From Actinoplanes solisilvae (lineage in GTDB: Bacteria; Actinomycetota; Actinomycetes; Mycobacteriales; Micromonosporaceae): 64,000 bases of DNA. Each line of letters begins with the position of its first letter. Positions within the stretch are counted from its first letter, which is position 1. The position numbers and the translations under genes are program-made. The notes beneath the pieces were generated by a model. It did no database searches. It saw only the letters and a list, made by a program, of their open reading frames with translations, and was not told the DNA's origin. The stretch covers positions 124,001 through 188,000 of the forward strand of contig NZ_RJAC01000002.1 of assembly GCF_003999975.1 (NCBI RefSeq), in the 5' to 3' direction. Below, piece by piece: positions 17,638 to 27,617 of the stretch.

Positions 17638-19632
17638 CTACCGAGTAAGCCGCGTCACCAACTCGTCCGGGCTGGTCACCGGGCGGTCACAGACAAAACC
17701 CCGGCACACGTACGCCGTGGGGACGCCGCTCTGCAGAGGCCGGTCGGCCAGCAGAGGCACGCCGGGCCGGTCGGGCGCGCCCGCGACGATGACCGTGCCG
17801 GGAGGGGCGTGCCGGAGGGCCGCGGCCAGCAGCGGGCCCTCCTGACCGGCCGGGGCCGCGATGGCGATCTCGTACGGCCCGGTGAGCGCTGCCTCGGCGA
17901 CGGCGGCCGCGTAGCCGGCGAAGCGGGGGTGCCCGCCGATCACCGGACCGGCCGTGGCCAGGGCCGCGTCGGCCGCCTCGCGATAGCTGGGCTCACCGCT
18001 GAGAGCCGCGTACGCCACCAGGGCCGCACAGATCGACGACAGGCCACTCGGTGTGGCGTTGTCGGTCGGGTCGGCCGGGCGGGTGACCAGGCGCTCGGCG
18101 TCGTCGGCGGTGTCGTAGAACCCGCCCTCGCCGGTACCGAAGTGCTCGAGCGCCACGTCGATCAGCTCGCGGGCCTGCTCGAGCCACACCCCGTCGGCGG
18201 TGAGCTGGTGGACGGCGAGGAACGCCTCGGCGACGCAGCCGTAGTCGTCGAGCACCCCGACCGGCTCCCCCACCACGCCGTCGCGGGACACGCGGCGCAG
18301 CCGACCCTCGACCACATGACGTTCCGCCAGCACGGTGGCGATCTCGATGGCAGCCACCCGGGTCTGCTCGGCCCCGGTCAGCAGGCCGTGCTCGGCCAGG
18401 GCGGTGACGGCCAGGCCGTTCCACGAGGCGACGACCTTGTCGTCGCGGGCCGGCTGGGGCCGCTGGGCGCGGGCGGCCAGGAGGCGTTCGCGCACGTCAC
18501 GCCAGCGGTCGATCAGGGACGGGTCGGCGGCGTCGATGTCGCGGGCCAGCACGAGGACACTGCTGCCGTGCTCGAAGGTGCCCTGCTCGGTGACCCCGAA
18601 CAGGTCGGCCGCCCACCCGCCGTCGTCGTCGCCGAGCACCTGCTTCAGCTCGGCGGGCTTCCACGCGTAGGTCAGGCCCTCGACCCCGGCCGCGTCGGCG
18701 TCGAGCGCGGAGGCCAGGCCGCCGTCTTTCGTCCCCAGGTCGCGCAGCATGAACTCGGCCGTCTCGTCCGCGATGCGCCGGGCGAACGGGTCGCCGGTAA
18801 GACGCCAGAGCTGCGTGTAGGCCCGCAGCAGCAGGGCGTTGTCGTAGAGCATCTTCTCGAAGTGGGGCACCGTCCAGGTCGCGTCGACCGCGTAGCGCGC
18901 GAAGCCGCCGGCGAGCTGGTCGTAGATGCCGCCGCGGGCCATGCGCTCGGCGGCGAAGCGTACGGCCTCGAGCGCCTCGGGCTCGCCGGTGCGCTGGTGG
19001 TGGCGCAGCAGGAAGAGCAGGCTCATGTGCGGCGGGAACTTCGGGGCGCCGCCGAACCCGCCGTTGGTCGTGTCCTGATCTTTGAGCAGGCCGTTGGCGG
19101 CGGCGAGAAGCAGCTCGGCGCTGATGGGCGCCTTGGGGCCGCCGACGAGCTGAGCGCCACCGATCGCCTCGACGACGCTCGCGCCCTGCTGGACGACCTG
19201 CTCGCGCTGGTCGCGCCAGGCGGCGGTGACGGAGTCGAGCAGGCGGGAGAAGTTGGCCTTGGGGAAGTAGGTGCCGCAGAAGAAGGGATTGCCGTCGGGG
19301 GTGGCGAACACGGTCATCGGCCAGCCGCCCTGACCGGTCATGGCCTGGGTGGCGGTCATGTAGACGGCGTCGACGTCGGGCCGCTCCTCGCGGTCGACCT
19401 TGATCGCGACGAACCCGTCGTTCATGAGCTTGGCGACCTGCTCGTCCTCGAAGGACTCGTGAGCCATGACGTGACACCAGTGACAGGCCGCGTACCCGAC
19501 GGAGATCAGAACCGGCACGTCACGGCGCTTCGCCTCGGCGAACGCTTCGTCGGACCATTCGTACCAGTCCACCGGGTTGTCAGCGTGCTGGAGCAGATAG
19601 GGCGAGGTCGCGCCGGCGAGACGGTTGGCCAT
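17638..19632 (-). CDS. Thioredoxin-domain protein of the DUF255/YyaL family
   Basis: A 664-residue protein. The N-terminal thioredoxin-like domain (about 1-165) has the family signature [17 protein letters not shown] and the redox motif CHWCHVM (Cys50/Cys53), then GGWPMTVF. The rest resembles an alpha/alpha toroid of six-hairpin-glycosidase type with [15 protein letters not shown] and [12 protein letters not shown]. The human relative is SPATA20; the bacterial role is not established. In M. tuberculosis, as I recall, the orthologue (Rv1084) lies next to mca, matching the order here apart from an inserted GGDEF-EAL gene. Confidence 0.93.
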   Translation of the reverse strand: MANRLAGATSPYLLQHADNPVDWYEWSDEAFAEAKRRDVPVLISVGYAACHWCHVMAHESFEDEQVAKLMNDGFVAIKVDREERPDVDAVYMTATQAMTGQGGWPMTVFATPDGNPFFCGTYFPKANFSRLLDSVTAAWRDQREQVVQQGASVVEAIGGAQLVGGPKAPISAELLLAAANGLLKDQDTTNGGFGGAPKFPPHMSLLFLLRHHQRTGEPEALEAVRFAAERMARGGIYDQLAGGFARYAVDATWTVPHFEKMLYDNALLLRAYTQLWRLTGDPFARRIADETAEFMLRDLGTKDGGLASALDADAAGVEGLTYAWKPAELKQVLGDDDGGWAADLFGVTEQGTFEHGSSVLVLARDIDAADPSLIDRWRDVRERLLAARAQRPQPARDDKVVASWNGLAVTALAEHGLLTGAEQTRVAAIEIATVLAERHVVEGRLRRVSRDGVVGEPVGVLDDYGCVAEAFLAVHQLTADGVWLEQARELIDVALEHFGTGEGGFYDTADDAERLVTRPADPTDNATPSGLSSICAALVAYAALSGEPSYREAADAALATAGPVIGGHPRFAGYAAAVAEAALTGPYEIAIAAPAGQEGPLLAAALRHAPPGTVIVAGAPDRPGVPLLADRPLQSGVPTAYVCRGFVCDRPVTSPDELVTRLTR

Positions 19633-19692
19633 GCCCCCAGCCTCTCACTCCGGGCGGCTGCCGGCTCGGGGGCAGGCCGATGTTGGGGATAA

Positions 19693-22227
19693 CTACGAGG
19701 CGTCGTCGGCGCGGAGGGGGCGGATGTTGGCCGGCGCGGCCTCGGCGAGCTGCGTCAGCGCCTGGACGATGCGGTCGGCCGGCATCGGCTTGCAGAAGTG
19801 GTAGCCCTGGGCCGACGGGCATTTGAGGGCGACGAGCGCCGCCCTCTGCTCGATCGTCTCCACCCCTTCGGCCACGACCCGCACCCCCAGCCGGGCTCCC
19901 AGCTCGACCGCGCCCCGGACGACCGCCTCGGCGGCCGGGGATTCGATCATGTCGTCGACGAAGGAGCGGTCGATCTTGATCTCGTCGACCGGGGCGCGGG
20001 TGACGATCGAGAGGGACGAGTAGCCGGTGCCGAAGTCGTCCAGGGAGAGCTGGATGCCGTTGTCGCGCAGCTCGGCCAGCACCTCGTCGACGATGCGTTC
20101 CTCGCTGACCGCGACCGACTCGGTGATCTCGAGGACCAGGTGGGCGGCGGACGCGTGGTGGCGGCGCAGCGCCTCGGCGACCTGGGTGGGGAAGCCGGGG
20201 TCGAGCAGGCTGCGGGCCGACACGTTGACCGAGACGGGCACGTCGATGCCGGCCGCCTGCCACCCGCCGGCCGCTTCGAGGGCCAGGTCGAGGACGCGGA
20301 CGGTGAACGCGGTGTGCAGCTCGGCGGAGTGTTCGACGGCGGGGACGAACTCGTTCGGTGAGAGCTGGCCGCGGCGCGGGTGCCGCCAGCGCACGAGCGC
20401 CTCGACGCCGGTCGGCGCGGCGGTGACCAGGTCGACCGCGGGTTGCAGGTGGAGCAGGATCTGGTCGTCGGCGGCGAGCGCGTCCTGCAGCTCGGCGAGC
20501 AGGGCCAGCCCGTCGGTGGTGACCGCGTCCTGGCCGGTGTCGAAGGCGCTGACCGCCACCCGCTGCCGCTTGGCCTGGCGCAGCGCGAGGGACGCGCGCC
20601 GGACCAGCTCGGTGAGGTCGGCCTGCCCGGCGTTGGCGGCCGCGACCCCGATCGCCACTTCGACGGCGAGCCGTACGCCGGACACCTCCATCGGCCGGAT
20701 CAGGTGTTCGACCAGCTCGCGGGCCCGGCGCAGGGCGGCCGGCAGCGGGCTGGGCTGTTCGAGCAGTGGCACGGCCGAGTCGGTGAGGGTGACGACAGTC
20801 GGCAGGAGCAGGGCGAACTCGTCATCGCCGGTGCGGGCGACCAGCTCGCCGTCGCGGGCCAGCTCGCTCAGCCGGCCGGCGATGACGCGCAGCACCTCGT
20901 CGCCGTGGCGGTGCCCGAGGACGCCGTTGACCTCGCGGAAGTCGTTGATGTCGAGCAGCAGCAGCGCGACCGGGCGGCCGCGTTCGAGTGAGCGCAGCAG
21001 TTGATCGCCGCGGGTCAGCAGGGTGCCACGGTTGAGCAGACCGGTCAGTCTGTCTTCGGCGACGTCGCGGGCGGCGCGCTGTTCGAGCCGGGCCAGCCGG
21101 GCGCGGGTCGCCGCGTCGTGCAGCGCGCCGGCCAGGGCGTCGCCGAACGCGGAGATGGCGGCCTCGTCGCGCGGGGCCGGCAGGGTGGGGTCGGAGAGCC
21201 ACACGGTCAGCTCTCCGACGGGTTCTCCGCCGACCGCCATGGACCTGGTGATCGCGGGTCCGGGCAGGCCGGCCACCGCGTTGTCCTGTCCGGGGCCCTC
21301 CTCGACGTACGAGTCGCCGCGCACCTCGATCTCGACGCGGCGGGCGCCGAAGACCTCGAGCGCGGCGGTCAGCCCGGCCGCCGCGACCTCGACCTCGGTG
21401 CCGCCGGGCAGCTTCGCGGTGGCCGCCGAGAACGCCTCCCACATGCGGCGTTCCTCCTCGGCGCGCAGGTGGAAGCGGTAGGTGCGCTGGAGCAGCCACA
21501 GGCCGGGCACGAACGCGAGCAGCCAGAGCGGGCCGTCGACCACGGCGTGGATGGCGGCCAGGCCGACCACCACGTTCCCGACGAACATCGGGATCTTGGC
21601 GTACGAGGCCCGGAGCAGGATCTGCCGGGCGGGCGCGTCGCGGTGCAGGGTGAGGGTCAGCGTGGCCAGCCCGAAGGTGATGCCCAGGTAGACGAGCGCG
21701 CCGACGATCAGGCCGGCCATCGTGCGGGTGCTCAGAACCGCGGTGTCGCCGGCCACGAGCTGGGTCACGGCGGTCGCGGCGGCCGTGCCGAGGGTCAGCG
21801 ACGCGGCCAGGTGGGCGACCTCGGCCACGTTGTGGTGCGAGTCCCACCAGGAGAGCAGCGCCCAGGCGACGAGGGCACCGATCAGCGTCGCGGCGGGCAG
21901 CCAGCCGGGCGGGCCCACGACGAAGCCGATGATGAAGGCGGCCTCGCCCCAGCTCACCGAGACCACGCCGCGGCCGAGCCGGAAGCGCAGCCGGGCCAGT
22001 TGACCGGCGGCCACGAGCAGCACGGCCAGCGCGGCGCCGGCGACCGGCGTGAGTGGACGGTCGGCCGGGCGGTCGACGGGCAGCAGGACGGCGAGCACGG
22101 CCACCGCGACAGCCGAGCCGGTCACCGTGGCGGTGAGGGCGCGGACTCCCCGGGAACGGCCGGCGAGGCCGACGACGTCGATCCAGGATCGACGGACGGG
22201 GGCCTCGGTGACCTCGTGCGCGGTCAC
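19693..22227 (-). CDS. Membrane GGDEF-EAL cyclic-di-GMP protein
   Basis: An 844-residue protein. Residues about 25-255 hold seven or eight membrane helices of MASE type, then a GAF-like linker, a GGDEF domain (about 385-560) and an EAL domain (about 570-825). The GGDEF active-site loop reads RTGDDEF, with Asp for the second glycine, so cyclase activity is doubtful. The EAL domain keeps GVEALVRW, EITES, DDFGTGYSSL, KIDRSFV and EGVET, so it is probably an active phosphodiesterase. I prefer GTG 22227 because GGAG lies six bases upstream; a GTG at 22239 would add four residues. It interrupts the otherwise conserved mca-YyaL neighbourhood. Confidence 0.92.
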   Translation of the reverse strand: MTAHEVTEAPVRRSWIDVVGLAGRSRGVRALTATVTGSAVAVAVLAVLLPVDRPADRPLTPVAGAALAVLLVAAGQLARLRFRLGRGVVSVSWGEAAFIIGFVVGPPGWLPAATLIGALVAWALLSWWDSHHNVAEVAHLAASLTLGTAAATAVTQLVAGDTAVLSTRTMAGLIVGALVYLGITFGLATLTLTLHRDAPARQILLRASYAKIPMFVGNVVVGLAAIHAVVDGPLWLLAFVPGLWLLQRTYRFHLRAEEERRMWEAFSAATAKLPGGTEVEVAAAGLTAALEVFGARRVEIEVRGDSYVEEGPGQDNAVAGLPGPAITRSMAVGGEPVGELTVWLSDPTLPAPRDEAAISAFGDALAGALHDAATRARLARLEQRAARDVAEDRLTGLLNRGTLLTRGDQLLRSLERGRPVALLLLDINDFREVNGVLGHRHGDEVLRVIAGRLSELARDGELVARTGDDEFALLLPTVVTLTDSAVPLLEQPSPLPAALRRARELVEHLIRPMEVSGVRLAVEVAIGVAAANAGQADLTELVRRASLALRQAKRQRVAVSAFDTGQDAVTTDGLALLAELQDALAADDQILLHLQPAVDLVTAAPTGVEALVRWRHPRRGQLSPNEFVPAVEHSAELHTAFTVRVLDLALEAAGGWQAAGIDVPVSVNVSARSLLDPGFPTQVAEALRRHHASAAHLVLEITESVAVSEERIVDEVLAELRDNGIQLSLDDFGTGYSSLSIVTRAPVDEIKIDRSFVDDMIESPAAEAVVRGAVELGARLGVRVVAEGVETIEQRAALVALKCPSAQGYHFCKPMPADRIVQALTQLAEAAPANIRPLRADDAS

Positions 22228-22258
22228 GGAAAACTCCACTTGAACAGTGGCACTCGCG

Positions 22259-22272
22259 GATGCACGTGCATC
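22259..22272. promoter_or_regulatory. 14-bp perfect palindrome upstream of the GGDEF-EAL gene
   Basis: GATGCACGTGCATC is perfectly self-complementary and lies 32-45 bases upstream of the chosen start. Position and symmetry fit a dimeric repressor site; the regulator is unknown. Confidence 0.4.
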
Positions 22273-22318
22273 TGCAGTGGAGAAAACGGGGGGCGGGGAA
22301 TGGTCATTTTCGGCGCCC

Positions 22319-22362
22319 CCTTCCGCGCAGGGATCGGGGGCGGCGAAGCCCCCGGCGGAAGG
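22319..22362. terminator. Two-part hairpin after the small membrane protein gene
   Basis: An outer 8-bp stem (CCTTCCGC with GCGGAAGG) encloses an inner stem of GGGGGC with GCCCCC. It lies downstream of the gene ending at 22477 (minus strand). No T run follows, so a terminator role is likely but not certain. Confidence 0.5.
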
Positions 22363-22476
22363 CTAAATCAATACCGATGAACAGAACAGGGCTTGACGTA
22401 CGACCCGTATCACCCTTAGGTCAGACCAATACGGTGGGTGTTGTCGCCCGGCGCGACCGGCAAGCCTGCGACGAGG

Positions 22477-22836
22477 TCAAACGCGGCGCGGGTCGCCGTC
22501 CGCGGAGTCGCCGTCACGCTGAGTAGTATTGCCCGTGACCTCGCCCTCCGTTGCGACTCCCGTCGCGGTGGATCGACTCGTGTCGCTGTCTGCGACACCC
22601 TCGGCGACACCGGAACGGGCGAGGTCGGCATTCAGCTGAGCAATCTCAGCCTCACGCTGCGTCTGCTTCGCGTCAGGAAAACTGTCGGGAAGCCGACGCA
22701 AGCGCTTGTTCATGTTGCGGATCAGCAGGACAGTCGCTATGGACATGAGCACGATGACGAACAGCCCCATCGGGCCGGCCAGGCCACCCGACCGGGTGTC
22801 GCCGAAATTGTTGACCGCGAAGGTGGTCATATCCAT
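22477..22836 (-). CDS. Small single-pass membrane protein (Rv1083-like position)
   Basis: A 119-residue protein with one membrane helix (GLFVIVLMSIATVLLI, about residues 24-40). A basic juxtamembrane NMNKRLRRLP and an acidic, Ser/Thr-rich soluble tail follow. It sits 16 bases downstream of mca on the same strand, as does the small gene Rv1083 in M. tuberculosis (recalled gene order). No enzymatic motif is visible. The start is either the ATG at 22836 or the one at 22830; neither has a strong ribosome binding site. The function is unknown. Confidence 0.75.
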   Translation of the reverse strand: MDMTTFAVNNFGDTRSGGLAGPMGLFVIVLMSIATVLLIRNMNKRLRRLPDSFPDAKQTQREAEIAQLNADLARSGVAEGVADSDTSRSTATGVATEGEVTGNTTQRDGDSADGDPRRV

Positions 22837-22852
22837 AGGGCGACTGTACCGC

Positions 22853-23734
22853 TCAGCGAGCCTCGACCGACTCGCGGATGCCCGCGAACAGGTCGGATTC
22901 GGGGATCGGGCTGTCGACCAGTGAACGGGCCAGCTCGAAGTCCTCGGTCGGCCACACCTTCTGCTGCAGGTCGAGCGGGATCTTGAACCAGAAGCCGTCG
23001 GGGTCGACCTGGGTGGCATGGGCGCGCAGCGCGTCGTCGCGGGTCTCGAAGAACTCGCCGCACTCGACCCGGGTGGTGATCTTGTCGCCCCGGTCTTCCC
23101 GGTCGTTCCACTTCTCGAGCCACTCGGTGTAGGGCGACTCGAGACCGGCGGCGATCATGCCCTCGTGCAGCGCGAGCATGCGCGCGCGGGTCCAGCCGGA
23201 GTTGTAGTAGAGCTTCATCGGCTGCCACGGCTCGCCCAGTTCGGGGTAGCGCTCGGGGTCGCCGGCCGCGTCGAACGCCGCCACCGACACCTTGTGGCAC
23301 ATGATGTGGTCGGGGTGGGGGTAACCGCCGTTCTCGTCATAGGTGGTCATGACATGGGGGCGGAACTCGCGGATCAGCTTGATCAGCGGGATGGCGGCGG
23401 CCTCGGGGTCCTGCAGGCCGAAGCAGCCCTCGGGGAGCGGGGGCAGCGGGTCGCCCTCGGGCAGGCCCGAGTCGACGAAGCCGAGCCACGACTGCTCGAC
23501 GCCGAGGATCTCGCGGGCCTTGTCCATCTCGGCGCGGCGGATCTCGGAGATGTTCTCCCACACCTCGGGACGGTCCATCCGCGGGTTGAGCACGCTGCCG
23601 CGCTCGCCCCCCGTGCACGTCGCGACCATCACGCGCGCGCCCTCGGCGACGTAGCGCGCCATCGTCGCGGCGCCCTTGCTGGACTCGTCGTCGGGGTGTG
23701 CGTGAACCGCCATGAGGCGCAACTGCTCAGCCAC
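22853..23734 (-). CDS. mca: Mycothiol S-conjugate amidase
   Basis: A 293-residue zinc amidase of the PIG-L family that cleaves mycothiol S-conjugates to a mercapturic acid and GlcN-Ins, detoxifying electrophiles. The zinc motif AHPDDE is near the N-terminus and HPDH supplies the second histidine set. The [10 protein letters not shown] and [10 protein letters not shown] segments are typical of Mca rather than of the deacetylase MshB. The GTG at 23734 is chosen because GAGGAG lies 7 bases upstream. It is divergent from the DUF4307 gene. Its presence implies the cell makes mycothiol. Confidence 0.95.
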   Translation of the reverse strand: MAEQLRLMAVHAHPDDESSKGAATMARYVAEGARVMVATCTGGERGSVLNPRMDRPEVWENISEIRRAEMDKAREILGVEQSWLGFVDSGLPEGDPLPPLPEGCFGLQDPEAAAIPLIKLIREFRPHVMTTYDENGGYPHPDHIMCHKVSVAAFDAAGDPERYPELGEPWQPMKLYYNSGWTRARMLALHEGMIAAGLESPYTEWLEKWNDREDRGDKITTRVECGEFFETRDDALRAHATQVDPDGFWFKIPLDLQQKVWPTEDFELARSLVDSPIPESDLFAGIRESVEAR

Positions 23735-23845
23735 TGAAGTCTCCTCGGACCTGACCCGCGGCGAGCGGGACGGTGTCGGCTGCGAGAATGGACCCTGCCA
23801 TTCTGTCGGATCCCCCCGACAGGAAACGCACGAGAGGTGCCACAG

Positions 23846-24265
23846 GTGAGCGAGACGCGCACCACAGCCCCGGCCTTCCCGCCGGGACGCTACGGACGGC
23901 GCCGCTCCGGCCGCCGCCGGCCGGTGCTGCCGATCCTCGTGCTGGTCCTCGTCGTCGGCGCCTCCCTGCTGCTCTCGGTGCGGCTCTTCCAGCAGTTCGG
24001 CCAGACCGACTACGAACCCCAGATCGTCGGCTGGTCGGAACCGTCCGACGCCGTGATGACGATCGAGTTCAAGGTGCGGGTTCCCGCCGGCCGCGCGGCC
24101 GAGTGCATTCTGCGCGCCCGCGACTACGACGGTTTCGAGGTCGGCCGGCGCACGGTCGTCGTGCGGGCCGAGGGCGACGGCCGATCGATCGACGCGAAAG
24201 AGTCGGTGCCCACGAAATCGCGCGCCAGCGTCGGCGACATCGTGCGTTGTCAACCGGCCGATTAA
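23846..24265 (+). CDS. DUF4307 family membrane-anchored protein
   Basis: A 139-residue protein. A basic N-terminus ([11 protein letters not shown]) precedes one membrane helix (about 27-45, [18 protein letters not shown]). The extracytoplasmic domain contains [26 protein letters not shown] and a closing GDIVRCQP, with two cysteines that could pair. It lies between mca and greA, as Rv1081c does in M. tuberculosis (recalled order). GTG 23846 is used because AGAGG lies upstream at normal spacing; GTG 23837 is possible. The function is unknown. Confidence 0.85.
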   Translation: MSETRTTAPAFPPGRYGRRRSGRRRPVLPILVLVLVVGASLLLSVRLFQQFGQTDYEPQIVGWSEPSDAVMTIEFKVRVPAGRAAECILRARDYDGFEVGRRTVVVRAEGDGRSIDAKESVPTKSRASVGDIVRCQPAD

Positions 24266-24351
24266 CCGGGTGCCGCTCCGCGTACAACTAGTGCAAGATC
24301 GAGCAAACCAGACGGTATGCGTACCGCTGGTAAGCTTAGTGATTCGCTCCG

Positions 24352-24384
24352 TTCAGCATCGCCCCCAGTGATGCTGAGCTTTTT
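24352..24384 (+). terminator. Intrinsic terminator or attenuator in the greA leader
   Basis: An 8-bp stem (TCAGCATC 24353-24360 with GATGCTGA 24370-24377), a 9-nt loop, then GCTTTTTA. It lies 88 bases after the DUF4307 stop and 42 bases before greA. It may end the upstream transcript or attenuate greA. Confidence 0.8.
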
Positions 24385-24425
24385 ACTTTTCCGATCGTGC
24401 CCCCGTTCCAGCAAGGAGATCGACC

Positions 24426-24920
24426 GTGTCCAGTTCAGAGGCGCCCAAGACTTGGCTTTCTCAGGACGCTCACGACCGGCTTCAGGCCGAGCTCGACGAG
24501 CTGATCGCCGGACGCCCGGCGGTCGCCGCGGAGATCAACGCGCGTCGCGAGGAGGGTGACCTCCGCGAGAACGGTGGCTACCACGCCGCCCGCGAGGAGC
24601 AGAGCCGCCAGGAGGGCCGGATCCTGTACCTAAAGGAGTTCCTCCGCACCTCCGAGGTCGGCGAGGCGCCCACGGCGGACAAGGTCGCCCCCGGTTCGGT
24701 CGTGACGATCTACTTCGACGACGACCAGAGCGACACCGAGACGTTCCTGCTCGGCTCGCGTGAGATCTCCTCCACCACCGACCTCACCGTCTACAGCCCC
24801 GAGTCGGCGCTGGGCACGGCCATCCTTGGCGCGAGCGAGGGCCAGACCGTCACCTACACGGCGCCCAGCGGCTCCGACATCAAGGTGACCGTCGTGAAGT
24901 TCGGTCCCTTCGAGGGCTGA
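24426..24920 (+). CDS. greA: Transcription elongation factor GreA
   Basis: A 164-residue Gre factor that enters the RNA polymerase secondary channel and stimulates cleavage of backtracked RNA. The N-terminal coiled coil contains RREEGDLRENGGYHAAREEQ, whose acidic tip acts at the active centre. The C-terminal FKBP-like domain ends in SDIKVTVVKFGP. The GTG start has AAGGAGATCGACC upstream, a strong ribosome binding site. An intrinsic terminator sits in the leader and another follows the gene. Confidence 0.96.
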   Translation: MSSSEAPKTWLSQDAHDRLQAELDELIAGRPAVAAEINARREEGDLRENGGYHAAREEQSRQEGRILYLKEFLRTSEVGEAPTADKVAPGSVVTIYFDDDQSDTETFLLGSREISSTTDLTVYSPESALGTAILGASEGQTVTYTAPSGSDIKVTVVKFGPFEG

Positions 24921-24936
24921 TCCCGCACTTCTGGGA

Positions 24937-24968
24937 GCCCGCGGCCCTCGCCGCGGGCTTCCTCGTTT
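24937..24968. terminator. Bidirectional terminator between greA and ilvA
   Basis: A 9-bp perfect GC stem (24937-24945 with 24950-24958) and a CCTC loop, followed by TTCCTCGTTT on the plus strand. greA ends at 24920 and ilvA (minus) ends at 24968, so it serves convergent genes. Confidence 0.85.
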
Positions 24969-26218
24969 CATGGGGTCGTGTCGGCCAGCAGCGAGACCCG
25001 GTAACCGGATTCGCGCAGCGTGCTGATCAGCGCGGCCGAGTGATCCGGTCCGCGGGTCTCGACCGAGAGCGCGACCTCGGCCTCGCCGAAGCTGAGCCGC
25101 GGGCTCTGCCGTGAATGCGCCACATCGACCACGTTTGCCCGCTGCTCGGCGATCTGGCCCAGCAGCCGCGCCAGCTCCCCCGGCCGGTCGGTGCAGCGCA
25201 CGGCCAGCCGCAGGAAACGGCCGGCCGACGCCAGCCCGTGCTCGATCACGCGCAACAGCAGCATCGGGTCGATGTTGCCGCCCGACAGGACGGCCACCAC
25301 CGGGCCGTCCGGCTGGGGCACGTAGGCGCCGGTGAGCAGCGCCGCCACGGCCGCCGCCCCGGCCGGCTCGACCACCGACTTGTGCCGCTCGAGCAGCACC
25401 AGCAGGGCCGCCGACAGGTCTTCGTCGCTGACCGTCACGATCTCGTCGACCAGCTTGCTGACGTGCGCGAACGTGAGATCACCGGGCCGCAGCACGTTGA
25501 TGCCGTCGGCGATCGTGACACCCCGGGCCAGCCGCTGGGGCGACCCGGCGGCCAGCGAGGGCGGGTACGCCGCCGCGCCGCTGGCCTGCACGCCGATCAC
25601 CCGGATGTCGGGCCGCACCGACTTCGCCGCGACCGCCAGCCCCGAGATGAGCCCCCCGCCACCCACCGCGGTGATGATCGTGGCCGCCTCGGGGCACTGG
25701 TCGAGGATCTCCAGGCCCAGCGTGCCCTGCCCGGCGATGACGTCGGGGTGGTCGAACGGGTGGATGAACACCGCGCCCGTACGGTCGGCGAAGTCGCGGG
25801 CCGCCTCCAGCGAATCTTCCACACTCGTGCCGGCGTACTCGATCGCCGCACCGTAACCCCGGGTCGCGGTGACCTTGGGCAGCGGCGCCCCCTCGGGCAT
25901 GAAGACCGTGGACCGCGCGCCCAGCAGGGAGGCGGCGAGCGCCACACCCTGCGCGTGGTTGCCGGCGCTGGCGGCGACGACCCCGCGGGCTCGCTCGGCG
26001 TCCGAGAGGCGGGCGATGCGCGCGTAGGCGCCGCGCACCTTGTAGGAGCCGGCGCGCTGCTGGTTCTCGCACTTGAGCCAGGCTTCTACGCCGGTGAGCT
26101 CGGTCAACGGGCGGGACGGGATCAACGGCGTGGTCTTGACCACGCCGCTCAGCAGCTCACGCGCGCTGCGGATGTCGGCCAGCGAGAGCAGATCGAGCGG
26201 CTGGGGGGCACCATTCAT
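24968..26218 (-). CDS. ilvA: Threonine ammonia-lyase (threonine dehydratase)
   Basis: A 416-residue PLP enzyme that deaminates threonine to 2-oxobutanoate for isoleucine synthesis or catabolism. The PLP lysine is Lys60 in AGSYKVRGAY; AASAGNHAQGVA and AVGGGGLISG bind the cofactor phosphate and substrate. A C-terminal ACT domain (about 330-416, RLAVRCTDRPGELARLLG) suggests allosteric control. The ATG at 26218 is chosen from the family start; a longer frame upstream overlaps the amidase gene. It begins 20 bases after the amidase stop, so the two are probably co-transcribed. Confidence 0.93.
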   Translation of the reverse strand: MNGAPQPLDLLSLADIRSARELLSGVVKTTPLIPSRPLTELTGVEAWLKCENQQRAGSYKVRGAYARIARLSDAERARGVVAASAGNHAQGVALAASLLGARSTVFMPEGAPLPKVTATRGYGAAIEYAGTSVEDSLEAARDFADRTGAVFIHPFDHPDVIAGQGTLGLEILDQCPEAATIITAVGGGGLISGLAVAAKSVRPDIRVIGVQASGAAAYPPSLAAGSPQRLARGVTIADGINVLRPGDLTFAHVSKLVDEIVTVSDEDLSAALLVLLERHKSVVEPAGAAAVAALLTGAYVPQPDGPVVAVLSGGNIDPMLLLRVIEHGLASAGRFLRLAVRCTDRPGELARLLGQIAEQRANVVDVAHSRQSPRLSFGEAEVALSVETRGPDHSAALISTLRESGYRVSLLADTTP

Positions 26219-26238
26219 TCCATGAATGCTGCCACCCC

Positions 26239-27600
26239 TCAGGCAAAGGCGATCCGCTGCCACGGGTTGAGGACCTCGAACTGACCCGCGACCGCCAGGA
26301 GCAGGGCCTCCGAGTCGGGCGGGCCGACGATCTGCACGGCGAGCGGCAGGCCGTCGGGGCGGGTGCCGACCGGCACGACGATGGCGGGCAGCCCGGCGAC
26401 ATTCCAGGGCGCGGCGTACGGGGCGTACCGCATGCTGACCGACATGTTGTGCCGCCACGACCCGGCCGCGTAGCCGTCGGCCGGCGGCGGGGCACTGGCC
26501 AGCGCGGGCGTGAGCAGCAGATCGATCGAGTTGTCGGCGAAGAACCGGATCGAGGTCTCACGGTAGGCGTCACGCTGCTTGGCACGAACCAGGCCGCTGC
26601 GCAGCGCCCATTTGCCGAGCCGGATGTGCTGCCGCGAGCGGGGCTGCAACCGGGCCAGCTGGTAGTCGCGCGACTCGCGGTAGGCCGAGGCGAACCAGGT
26701 CGCCAGAGTGCCGATGCCCAGCGTCTGCGGGTACGGCGGGTTCGCGGCGACCGTGTCGTGGCCGGCCTGCACGAGCAGCTTGGCGGCCGTGGTCACCGCG
26801 GAGGCGTTCGGCTCGTCCGGGCGTACGCCCGCAAGCGGTGACTTCGTCGAGACGGCGACCCGCAGGCGGCGGGGCTCGACCAGCTTGATCGGGTCGCGGC
26901 CGGCCAGCACCGAGAAGCCCAGCACCGCGTCGGCCACCGTGGTGGTCAGCACGCCGTTCTCGACCAGGCCGTACCAGTTGCTGACGCCGAGGTCGGACGG
27001 GACGACGCCGCGACCGGGCTTGAGGCCGACCAGCCCGCAGCAGGCCGCCGGGATGCGGATCGAACCGAGCCCGTCGTTGCCCTGAGCGATCGGCACGAGG
27101 CCGGCGGCGACCGCGGCGGCGGAACCGCCCGACGACCCTCCCGGCGTACGGTCGCGGTCCCAGGGGTTGCGGGTGGCGCCGTCGGCGTCGTCGGTGACCG
27201 CCCACAGGCCCATCTCGGGCATGCGCGTGGTGCCGACCACCACCGCGCCGGCGCCGCGCAGACGCCGGACGACCTCGTGGTCCTCCTCGGCGACCGCCGT
27301 CGTGCGGGCGGCCGCCGAGCCCAGCCAGGTCGGCAACCCGGCGACGGCGGTGTTCTCCTTGACCGCGACCGGCACCCCGGCCAGCGGAAGGTTGGCCAGA
27401 TCTTCCTGGTCGTCGACCTTCTCGGCCTCGGTGATCGCCTCACCGCCGCGGATCACCCGGAAGGCGTCCAGCGCGGGATCGGTGATGGCGATCTGTTCCA
27501 GGTGGTCGGCGACGACCTGAGTGGCTGTCACGTCCCCGCGCCGCACGGCGCGCGAGATCTGCTTCGCGGTGGCGCCAACCCAGGTCGTCGCGTCCGTCAT
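26239..27600 (-). CDS. Amidase signature family hydrolase
   Basis: A 453-residue amidase with the Ser-cisSer-Lys triad: Lys81 in VAVKEN, the cis-Ser region [10 protein letters not shown] near 154-163, and the nucleophile Ser180 in [10 protein letters not shown]. It is not the GatA of a GatCAB set, because gatB and gatC are absent nearby. Its substrate is unknown; a nitrile- or amide-scavenging role is possible. It lies between metB and ilvA on the same strand with short gaps (17 and 20 bases), which suggests an operon. Confidence 0.9.
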   Translation of the reverse strand: MTDATTWVGATAKQISRAVRRGDVTATQVVADHLEQIAITDPALDAFRVIRGGEAITEAEKVDDQEDLANLPLAGVPVAVKENTAVAGLPTWLGSAAARTTAVAEEDHEVVRRLRGAGAVVVGTTRMPEMGLWAVTDDADGATRNPWDRDRTPGGSSGGSAAAVAAGLVPIAQGNDGLGSIRIPAACCGLVGLKPGRGVVPSDLGVSNWYGLVENGVLTTTVADAVLGFSVLAGRDPIKLVEPRRLRVAVSTKSPLAGVRPDEPNASAVTTAAKLLVQAGHDTVAANPPYPQTLGIGTLATWFASAYRESRDYQLARLQPRSRQHIRLGKWALRSGLVRAKQRDAYRETSIRFFADNSIDLLLTPALASAPPPADGYAAGSWRHNMSVSMRYAPYAAPWNVAGLPAIVVPVGTRPDGLPLAVQIVGPPDSEALLLAVAGQFEVLNPWQRIAFA

Positions 27601-27617
27601 GTCGACCTTCCGTCCAT

